This document shows positions 7,072 through 12,381 of a stretch of DNA of 15,149 nucleotides, one piece after another (position 1 is the stretch's first letter; the number at the start of each line of letters is the position of its first letter). This DNA is from Bordetella parapertussis. GTDB taxonomy: Bacteria; Pseudomonadota; Gammaproteobacteria; Burkholderiales; Burkholderiaceae_C. The notes beneath the pieces are model-generated. The model worked only from the letters and a program-made list of their open reading frames with translations. It did not search any database and had not been told where the DNA came from. Position numbers and translations under genes: made by a program. The DNA lies in assembly GCA_945890735.1 (NCBI GenBank), contig CAMDCZ010000042.1, positions 1 to 15,149 of the forward strand. Direction: 5' to 3'.

Positions 7072-7686
7072 TCAGTGTGGAGCGGAATTGACGTGAATCA
7101 TGGGGTCAATGCGCTCACCACGCAACAAATACAAAGGTGCTTTGTGATACAGCATGATGTCGTGGACTGGGTCGGTGATGATCTTCAAACCCCAGGCCAC
7201 GCCAGCCATCAGGTTTTCCTGCTTCCACAGTTGCAAAACCCTGAACAGCAAACCGGCTACACCTAGGAACAACCAAACCATCGCGGTCATGCGAACGGGG
7301 GTGTCTTCATAAGCTTCAGGCACTGCCCAGCTCAAAAACTCTGGTGTCCAAAAGGCCATGACTGGGATGGCGGCACAAATGCTCAACAGCACGATTTTGC
7401 GGTTGAGGTTGTAGCCCACTTTGATTTCTTCTTTGTACTCGTGTGAAACCTGGTTCACTTCGTCAAACCCTTTGGGCTCAAAAAAGAAATGTCCAATTTG
7501 ACGCGTGGTCATGGAAATCAACCAAGCAACCAAGGCCGATACGACGGGATCAATGAACAAAAACACATAAGCCACCAAAAAGGAAATGGCGCTGATCAAA
7601 TGCAAAGATTGATTGATGCGGCAGTGGTGGTAGAAACGGTGGTCATCCCAGCGCTGGGTTTTGAGGGTCTGCAACAGTTGGTTCAT
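7072..7686 (-). CDS. Four-helix membrane protein with Mpo1/DUF962-like histidine pattern
   Basis: A 204-residue inner-membrane protein of unknown function. Hydrophobic segments lie at about 28-45, 46-60, 98-113 and 132-150. Histidines and acidic residues cluster on the membrane faces: DDHRFYHHCRINQSLH (14-29), RQIGHFFFEPKGFDE (62-76), and DPVHDIMLYH (172-181). The N..H pattern followed by GHFFFE recalls the Mpo1/DUF962 family, whose yeast member is an iron-dependent dioxygenase in alpha-oxidation of 2-hydroxy fatty acids. The match is only motif-level, and the C-terminal histidine set is extra. AGGAG five bases before the ATG supports the start. It converges on the aminotransferase with 6 bases between and diverges from the glycosyltransferase, with a PHO-box candidate 48 bases before its ATG. 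A metal-dependent lipid oxidase or hydroxylase is a guess. Confidence 0.75.
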   Translation of the reverse strand: MNQLLQTLKTQRWDDHRFYHHCRINQSLHLISAISFLVAYVFLFIDPVVSALVAWLISMTTRQIGHFFFEPKGFDEVNQVSHEYKEEIKVGYNLNRKIVLLSICAAIPVMAFWTPEFLSWAVPEAYEDTPVRMTAMVWLFLGVAGLLFRVLQLWKQENLMAGVAWGLKIITDPVHDIMLYHKAPLYLLRGERIDPMIHVNSAPH

Positions 7687-7734
7687 GAAAGCTCCTGATT
7701 GATGGACATTGCCACTGAAATGTCACGCTTTCGC

Positions 7735-7752
7735 ATGAAAATTTCATGACAC
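7735..7752 (-). promoter_or_regulatory. Candidate PHO box for the Mpo1-like gene
   Basis: Read on the minus strand this is GTGTCAT-GAAA-TTTTCAT, 11 of 14 matches to CTGTCAT-N4-CTGTCAT with an AT-rich spacer. Exactly 48 bases separate it from the ATG at 7686, the same distance as in the ugd promoter, and the two boxes share 11 bases, AATTTCATGAC on the plus strand. The -10 region is poor (TGACAT around 7725-7720). A 15-base odd palindrome, CATGAAA-A-TTTCATG (7734-7748), overlaps the box. Confidence 0.5.
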
Positions 7753-7788
7753 AAGCGCCTTGTATCGGTTTTTTACTTGATTTGACTG

Positions 7789-7806
7789 CTGACACGCCAT
7801 TGTCAT
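7789..7806 (+). promoter_or_regulatory. Candidate PHO box for the glycosyltransferase-PPK2 operon
   Basis: CTGACAC-GCCA-TTGTCAT matches 11 of 14 fixed positions of CTGTCAT-N4-CTGTCAT. A -10 candidate TGCAAT (7815-7820) follows. The box ends only 27 to 33 bases before the two possible ATG codons, so the leader would be short and the true start of the glycosyltransferase matters. Confidence 0.5.
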
Positions 7807-7833
7807 CAAATTGTTGCAATTGAAGTTCACAGT

Positions 7834-9075
7834 ATGTGCATGAGTACTGAAGCACATATCCAAGTAGAGAGAATTGGTGCACCTCGCGCCCATCTGCATA
7901 TCTCAGTCGTGACTGAGACCTATCCACCCGACATCAACGGTGTTGCCCACACCCTCTCCAAAATCGTAGAAGGTTTGCAGCTCAAAGGACACGAGTTGTG
8001 GCTGATCAGGCCAAAGCACCAAGCTTCTGACAGGGCTCAACAAAAAACGGGTTACCAAGAACTGCTGGTGAAAGGGTTGCCGATCCCCTTTTACAAACAA
8101 CTGCGCATGGGCTTGCCAGCCAAGCGAGAGCTGACCCGTTTGTGGTCCAAACAACGCCCTGACATCGTGCACATTGCCACCGAGGGGCCGCTGGGCTGGT
8201 CAGCGCTGCAGGTTGCGCGCAAAATGAAACTGCCGGTGAGCACCGATTTTCGAACCAACTTTCACGCCTACAGCCAACACTATGGCATCGGGTGGTTAAG
8301 CGGTGCGATCATGGCTTACTTGAAAAAATTCCACAACAGCGCACAGGCAACCATGGTGCCCACGGTGCAATTGCAATCCGAGCTAGACAGTGCAGGATTC
8401 AAACACCTCTCCGTGGTACCGCGCGGCATAGACACAGACTTCTTCACCCCAGCGCACCGCAGCCCAGCACTGCGCAGCAGCTGGGGTGCGGATGACCATA
8501 CCCGTGTGTTGCTTTATGTAGGTCGTTTGGCGGCTGAAAAAAACCTGAAGCTGGTCACCCAAACCTACCTGCGCCTCAAGGCCCAACACAAAGACATCAA
8601 GCTGGTTTTGGTGGGTGATGGTCCTTTGCGCGAGTCGCTGCAAGCCGCACACCCAGACATCATTTTTGCGGGCTTTCAAACAGGCACACAGCTGGCGCAG
8701 CATTACGCCAGCGCCGACATATTTGTCTTTGCCAGCAAAACGGAAACCTTTGGCAATGTCACATTGGAGGCCATGGCATCTGGTTTGGCGGTGGTGGCCT
8801 TTCAGCACGCGGCTGCAGGTGAACTGATCCAAAGCGGTGTCAATGGCATGTTGGCCAACCCCGAATCCGACCTGGCGTTTGAAATGGCCACGCAACTGCT
8901 GCTCAACAATGTTGAACTGATGAAATACCTGGGCTCTCAAGGCTGCGCCAGTGCGCGGGCATTGAGTTGGCGCATGATTGTCGAAAAAACCGAGCATGTG
9001 TTCCACCAAGTGCGTCAACGCCACGTGCAAACCTTTGACATTCCCATGGCTCTTTCATCCACTTCATACCCATGA
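7834..9075 (+). CDS. GT4-family glycosyltransferase, Agt/MgtA-like (candidate glycolipid synthase)
   Basis: A 413-residue GT-B retaining glycosyltransferase. The N-terminal acceptor domain opens with VVTETYPPDINGVAHTL (25-41), typical of GT4 enzymes acting on lipid acceptors. The C-terminal donor domain has VPRGID (195-200), YVGRLAAEKN (228-237) with the phosphate-binding R231 and K236, VGDGPLRE (260-267), and the E-x7-E pair E304/E312 in TETFGNVTLE. Family members include alpha-mannosyltransferases and the Agt enzymes that transfer glucose or glucuronate to diacylglycerol after PlcP action. The presence of plcP and ugd here favours the latter, as inference. The start is uncertain: ATG at 7834 or 7840, neither with a clear Shine-Dalgarno. 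Its stop overlaps the PPK2 start as ATGA, and a PHO-box candidate lies just upstream. Confidence 0.85.
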   Translation: MCMSTEAHIQVERIGAPRAHLHISVVTETYPPDINGVAHTLSKIVEGLQLKGHELWLIRPKHQASDRAQQKTGYQELLVKGLPIPFYKQLRMGLPAKRELTRLWSKQRPDIVHIATEGPLGWSALQVARKMKLPVSTDFRTNFHAYSQHYGIGWLSGAIMAYLKKFHNSAQATMVPTVQLQSELDSAGFKHLSVVPRGIDTDFFTPAHRSPALRSSWGADDHTRVLLYVGRLAAEKNLKLVTQTYLRLKAQHKDIKLVLVGDGPLRESLQAAHPDIIFAGFQTGTQLAQHYASADIFVFASKTETFGNVTLEAMASGLAVVAFQHAAAGELIQSGVNGMLANPESDLAFEMATQLLLNNVELMKYLGSQGCASARALSWRMIVEKTEHVFHQVRQRHVQTFDIPMALSSTSYP

Positions 9076-9989
9076 CCAACGCTGAAAAAAAACACGCTAT
9101 CGATTCGGAGCAAATGCTGCGTATCCGCGAAGATATTTTGGACAGTCTTGATGAAGAACTTGAGATGGAATTCGATGACCGAAGCGACAACGGGTCAGAC
9201 AAACCACTTGATTCCAAAGTCGACAGGTTGCAGTACTTTCGGCATTTGCTGCGCTTGCAAGGAGAGCTGGTGAAGCTGCAAGACTGGGTGGTTGCCAGCA
9301 AGTCCAAGGTGGTGATTATTTTTGAAGGTCGGGATGCCGCCGGCAAAGGCGGTGCGATCAAGCGCATCACGCAGCGTTTGAATCCACGCATATGCCGTGT
9401 TGCTGCGCTTCCTGCACCCAATGACCGCGAACGCACCCAATGGTATTTCCAGCGCTATGTGGGTCATTTGCCTGCCGCCGGTGAAATCGTCCTGTTTGAC
9501 CGCAGTTGGTACAACCGTGCAGGTGTCGAGCGGGTCATGGGGTTTTGTTCTGATGACGATTACGAGGAATTTTTCAGAACCGTTCCGGAGTTTGAAAAAA
9601 TGCTGGTGCGCAGCGGCATCACCTTGGTGAAGTATTGGTTTTCCATTTCAGACGACGAGCAATATTCGCGCTTCTTGGGTCGCATACACGACCCCTTGAA
9701 ACAATGGAAATTGAGCCCCATGGACTTGGAGAGCAGACGCCGCTGGGAAGCCTACACCCGCGCCAAGGAAACCATGATCGAGCGAACCCACATACCTGAG
9801 GCGCCATGGTGGGTGGTGCAAGCCAACGACAAAAAGAAGGCCCGCCTCAATTGCATCGATCACTTGTTGTCACTGATGCCTTACCAAGAAGTTCAGCACG
9901 ATGACATCGAATTACCAGCGCGGGTTCGCAACCCAGACTACATTCGCCACCCCGTGCCCAGCGAAATGTACGTGCCTGAGCGCTACTGA
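9072..9989 (+). CDS. ppk2: Polyphosphate kinase 2 (PPK2), single-domain
   Basis: A 305-residue cytoplasmic enzyme that moves phosphate between polyphosphate and nucleotides. The single P-loop domain and its length point to class I, which mainly phosphorylates nucleoside diphosphates using polyphosphate. Seen: Walker A GRDAAGKGG (86-94, K92), lid residues around 103-120 including RVAALPAPNDRE, and the Walker B-type motif DRSWYNRAGVERVMGF (143-158). PEFEKMLVRSGITLVKYWFSIS follows (172-193), and WEAYTRAKE (225-233) is also characteristic. The first 45 residues are unusually acidic. The ATG overlaps the glycosyltransferase stop as ATGA, so the two proteins are translationally coupled. That is an uncommon partnership; it suggests shared induction under phosphate stress, with polyphosphate paying for nucleotide (UTP or GTP) regeneration. 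The last step is inference. Confidence 0.94.
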   Translation: MTNAEKKHAIDSEQMLRIREDILDSLDEELEMEFDDRSDNGSDKPLDSKVDRLQYFRHLLRLQGELVKLQDWVVASKSKVVIIFEGRDAAGKGGAIKRITQRLNPRICRVAALPAPNDRERTQWYFQRYVGHLPAAGEIVLFDRSWYNRAGVERVMGFCSDDDYEEFFRTVPEFEKMLVRSGITLVKYWFSISDDEQYSRFLGRIHDPLKQWKLSPMDLESRRRWEAYTRAKETMIERTHIPEAPWWVVQANDKKKARLNCIDHLLSLMPYQEVQHDDIELPARVRNPDYIRHPVPSEMYVPERY

Positions 9990-9996
9990 CTCAGCA

Positions 9997-10015
9997 GGCG
10001 GGTGATTCACCTGCC
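9997..10015. terminator. Weak bidirectional hairpin between PPK2 and ugd
   Basis: GGCGGGTGA and TCACCTGCC can pair over up to nine positions with one G-T wobble and an almost absent loop, so the real stem is shorter. It lies between the converging ends and overlaps the ugd stop codon. No T tract follows on either strand, so termination is uncertain. Confidence 0.3.
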
Positions 10016-11326
10016 AATACCGAAATAATCGATGCCGCGCTCTTTCATGCGGTGTGGCTCGTATAAATTGCGGCCATCAAAGACCACAGGTAACTTCAAG
10101 GCTTGCTTGATCGCATCAAAGTCGGGTGCCTTGAACTGTCGCCATTCGGTCATGATCACCAAACAATCCGCGCCAGACAACGCGGCTTCTTTGGTACCCG
10201 TGAGCATCAGATCGGACCGGTTGCCGTAAATGTGCTGGGCCTCTTCCATGGCGGCGGGGTCAAACGCTTGCACCTTGGCACCTTCAGCCCAAAGCGCCTC
10301 CATCAACACCCGGCTTGGTGCCTCGCGCATGTCGTCCGTGTTGGGTTTGAATGACAAGCCCCACAAGGCAATGGTTTTGCCTTGGAGTTGACCTTTGAAG
10401 TAGGTCTTCATCTTGTTGAAGATCACCTGCTTTTGCGCTTGGTTGCGGGCTTCCACGGCATTGAGGATCAGCGGCTCAAAACCCAGGCCTTGTGCGGTTT
10501 TCACCAATGCACTGACATCTTTGGGAAAGCAACTGCCGCCGTAACCAGCACCCGGATAAATGAAGTGGTAGCCAATGCGCTGGTCACTGCCAATGCCTTG
10601 CCTGACAGACTCGATGTCGGCACCAACGCGCTCGGCCAAATTGGCCATCTCATTCATGAAGCTGATCTTGGTGGCCAACATGCAATTGGCTGCGTACTTG
10701 GTCAACTCTGCACTTCGCACGCCCATGACAATGATCTTGTCGTGGTTCCGATTGAAGGGCTCGTACAACTCGCGCAATATTTTTTCAGCACGCTCGCTGT
10801 TGGTGCCAATCACGATGCGGTCTGGTTTTTGGCAATCAGCAACCGCAGCGCCTTCTTTCAAAAATTCGGGGTTAGACACCACATCGAACGGGATGTCCAC
10901 CCCCCTGGCCTGAAGCGTGGCTTGCACCATCTCAGCGACTTTGTCTGCGGTACCAACTGGGACAGTGGATTTGTCCACGATGACGGTGTAGCTCGTCATG
11001 TGGGTGGCAATGGTTTTCGCCACGGCCAACACATGTTTGAGGTCTGCACTGCCATCTTCGTTCGGTGGGGTGCCCACTGCAATGAACTGCAGCTCGGACT
11101 GGGCCACGGCGTCGGCTGCATCGGCGGTGAAGCGCAAACGGCCTTCGGCAAAGTTGCTTTTGACAATCGGCTCCAGACCAGGCTCAAAGATCGGTATCTC
11201 ACCTTGACGCAATCGCGCCAGCTTGCCTTCGTCAATGTCGACGCAAGTGACCATGTGACCCGCATCAGCCAGCACCGCACCTTGAACCAAACCGACGTAA
11301 CCTGTCCCAAATACCGAAATTTTCAT
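10007..11326 (-). CDS. ugd: UDP-glucose 6-dehydrogenase
   Basis: A 439-residue cytoplasmic enzyme that oxidises UDP-glucose twice with NAD+ to UDP-glucuronate. Seen: the Rossmann motif GTGYVG (7-12) with D30/D32 binding the NAD ribose, VGTPPNEDGSADL (84-96), the STVPVGT loop (120-126), SNPEFLKEGAA (151-161), and the catalytic cysteine C266 in GYGGSCFPKD. The C-terminal nucleotide-sugar domain has LSFKPNTDDMREAPS. The length is standard. AGAGG precedes the ATG. It stands alone here rather than in a capsule or LPS cluster. A well-formed PHO-box/-10 arrangement lies upstream, so its UDP-glucuronate could feed the nearby glycosyltransferase to make glucuronosyl-diacylglycerol (inference). Exopolysaccharide use is the main alternative. 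Confidence 0.96.
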   Translation of the reverse strand: MKISVFGTGYVGLVQGAVLADAGHMVTCVDIDEGKLARLRQGEIPIFEPGLEPIVKSNFAEGRLRFTADAADAVAQSELQFIAVGTPPNEDGSADLKHVLAVAKTIATHMTSYTVIVDKSTVPVGTADKVAEMVQATLQARGVDIPFDVVSNPEFLKEGAAVADCQKPDRIVIGTNSERAEKILRELYEPFNRNHDKIIVMGVRSAELTKYAANCMLATKISFMNEMANLAERVGADIESVRQGIGSDQRIGYHFIYPGAGYGGSCFPKDVSALVKTAQGLGFEPLILNAVEARNQAQKQVIFNKMKTYFKGQLQGKTIALWGLSFKPNTDDMREAPSRVLMEALWAEGAKVQAFDPAAMEEAQHIYGNRSDLMLTGTKEAALSGADCLVIMTEWRQFKAPDFDAIKQALKLPVVFDGRNLYEPHRMKERGIDYFGIGR

Positions 11327-11358
11327 AAAACCTCTGTGTGTCTTAGCTGATTGAAAAA

Positions 11359-11392
11359 ATCATATTTCAAAAAAATGTCAATTTCATGACCG
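11359..11392 (-). promoter_or_regulatory. ugd promoter: PHO box plus well-spaced -10
   Basis: On the minus strand, CGGTCAT-GAAA-TTGACAT (11392-11375) matches 11 of 14 fixed PHO-box positions. Ten bases further on is TATGAT (11364-11359), five of six matches to the sigma-70 -10 element, at the spacing expected for a PhoB-activated promoter that lacks a good -35. The predicted transcript would begin near 11352 and give a leader of about 26 bases containing AGAGG. This is one of the best-arranged sites of the set. Confidence 0.6.
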
Positions 11393-11413
11393 CCATCTTT
11401 TCAATCGGATGGT

Positions 11414-11449
11414 TTGTCATCAAACAGTCAACTGAAGGAGTGATATTGT
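11414..11449 (+). promoter_or_regulatory. sixA promoter: PHO box plus -10
   Basis: TTGTCAT-CAAA-CAGTCAA (11414-11431) matches 11 of 14 fixed positions of CTGTCAT-N4-CTGTCAT, with an A-rich spacer. TATTGT (11444-11449), four of six to the -10 consensus, follows after 12 bases. Transcription from about 11456 would leave a leader of some 50 bases before the preferred ATG at 11509. It would exclude the further-upstream in-frame ATG at 11386, which lies before the box. Confidence 0.5.
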
Positions 11450-11508
11450 CTTGCAACTGGCGGGGGGGCCATCCTTTGCCATGGCTTTTGATCAGAAAGA
11501 CGGACGAG

Positions 11509-11970
11509 ATGGACTTGATATTGTGGCGACACGCCGAGGCAGTGTTGATTGAAGATGGGCAGCAAGACGCTGACCGCATGCTCACCGCCCGAGGCGAAAG
11601 GCAAGCGATTCGCATGTCGAAATGGCTGGAACGTCAACTCCCCGAAGGTGCAAAAATCCTTTGCAGCCCCACCATTCGCACCGAACAAACCGTGACGCCC
11701 TTGGGCCGAAAATTCAAATTCAGAGATGAGATTTCACCGCAGGCCACTGTTGAACATGCACTTGAATTGGCGCAATGGCCCAACGCCAAAAACCCGATGG
11801 TGTTAGTTTCGCACCAACCCCTGATTGGCCAGATTGTTTCCACCTTGCTGGACATCCCAGACAAAGACTTGGTGATCAAAAAAGGATCTGTGTGGTGGCT
11901 GCGTCATCGCGTCAAAGATGGCTTGTCTAAAACAATGCTGGTGGCGGTGCAGTCAGCCGATATGCTTTGA
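11509..11970 (+). CDS. sixA: SixA-type phosphohistidine phosphatase (histidine phosphatase superfamily)
   Basis: A 153-residue small branch-2-like member of the histidine phosphatase superfamily. The catalytic motif WRHAEA carries R7 and the phospho-accepting H8; LTARG (25-29), SPTIRTEQT with R57, and the second histidine H102 in VSHQPLIG complete the active site. SixA of E. coli removes phosphate from histidines of phosphorelay or PTS proteins; other substrates are possible for this group. The frame is open upstream to an ATG at 11386, but those 41 residues are unlike the family. A GGACGAG just before 11509 and the superfamily-typical N-terminus MDLILWRHAE favour 11509. A PHO-box candidate lies about 80 bases upstream. 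Target unknown here. Confidence 0.88.
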   Translation: MDLILWRHAEAVLIEDGQQDADRMLTARGERQAIRMSKWLERQLPEGAKILCSPTIRTEQTVTPLGRKFKFRDEISPQATVEHALELAQWPNAKNPMVLVSHQPLIGQIVSTLLDIPDKDLVIKKGSVWWLRHRVKDGLSKTMLVAVQSADML

Positions 11971-12014
11971 TTCATTCAACTGACATTGATTTGTCACAAG
12001 TTTTGAGCCATAAA
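11969..12014 (+). promoter_or_regulatory. Promoter of 88-residue gene: PHO box plus -10
   Basis: CTGACAT-TGAT-TTGTCAC (11980-11997) matches 11 of 14 fixed PHO-box positions. A third, weaker unit, GATTCAT (11969-11975), precedes it by 11 bases. CATAAA (12009-12014), four of six to the -10 consensus, follows 11 bases after the box. The expected transcript start near 12021 would leave the AAGGAG at 12043 inside a leader of about 35 bases. Confidence 0.55.
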
Positions 12015-12055
12015 ACAAGACACAATGCGGGTTCACTTGCGTAAGGAGCACGTTG

Positions 12056-12322
12056 ATGCGTTCATTTAAAAAAGTCAAACGATTGATTGAAGCCAATCCC
12101 CAATCACCGGCTGCTCAAACATTCAGCAAATTGATCTTGTCGCTGGAAACGGAGCAAGCTTTTCCGATGCAAACAATTTACGCCCTAGGAACATCCGACT
12201 TTGAACTGGCCATCGAGGTGATGAAAGACTGGCGTCTCGACAGGTTCTATATTGGCAAAGCCAAGGTGTTTGATATTTCTTACCAAGCCAGTCATTTGAA
12301 TGCCAGCACAGTCACCAAATAA
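12056..12322 (+). CDS. Unrecognised 88-residue protein, possibly phosphate-regulated
   Basis: I do not recognise this protein. It has a basic N-terminus (MRSFKKVKRL), no signal peptide or membrane segment, and a mixed helical body of moderate hydrophobicity. The middle stretch FPMQTIYALGTSDFELAIEVMKDWRLDRFYIGK suggests a small folded domain rather than disorder. It is probably cytoplasmic. A strong AAGGAG (12043-12048) sits seven bases before the ATG at 12056, which I choose over the TTG at 12053. Codon use looks like that of its neighbours. It has its own promoter candidate with PHO-type repeats and a hairpin terminator behind it, so it seems to be a single-gene transcript. A role in the phosphate response is inferred only from the promoter. 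Confidence 0.75.
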   Translation: MRSFKKVKRLIEANPQSPAAQTFSKLILSLETEQAFPMQTIYALGTSDFELAIEVMKDWRLDRFYIGKAKVFDISYQASHLNASTVTK

Positions 12323-12333
12323 TGCGTCTCCAG

Positions 12334-12381
12334 GGGTGGCCCGCCTTTGATCAAGGAAAGTCCAAGCCACCCACTGTTTTT
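12334..12381 (+). terminator. Hairpin with T-run after the 88-residue gene
   Basis: GGGTGGC (12334-12340) pairs perfectly with GCCACCC (12366-12372); inside the loop TTGATCAA is self-complementary and may extend the structure. Five T residues (12377-12381) follow four bases later. It lies between the converging ends of this gene and katG, and the stem could also act for katG, though no T-run follows in that direction. Confidence 0.5.

Noticed and set aside
7734..7748. Palindrome CATGAAA-A-TTTCATG as a separate operator
   Set aside because: It is embedded in the PHO-box candidate of the Mpo1-like gene, and the 11-base direct-repeat reading explains it with related sites elsewhere.
10382..11350. 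A 322-codon open frame antisense to ugd
   Set aside because: Shadow of ugd, which is complete and well conserved; the translated product looks random.
11386..11508. Longer start for the SixA-type gene at the ATG at 11386
   Set aside because: The 41 extra residues are unlike the family, and the start would lie upstream of the promoter elements; the N-terminus MDLILWRHAE from 11509 is typical.
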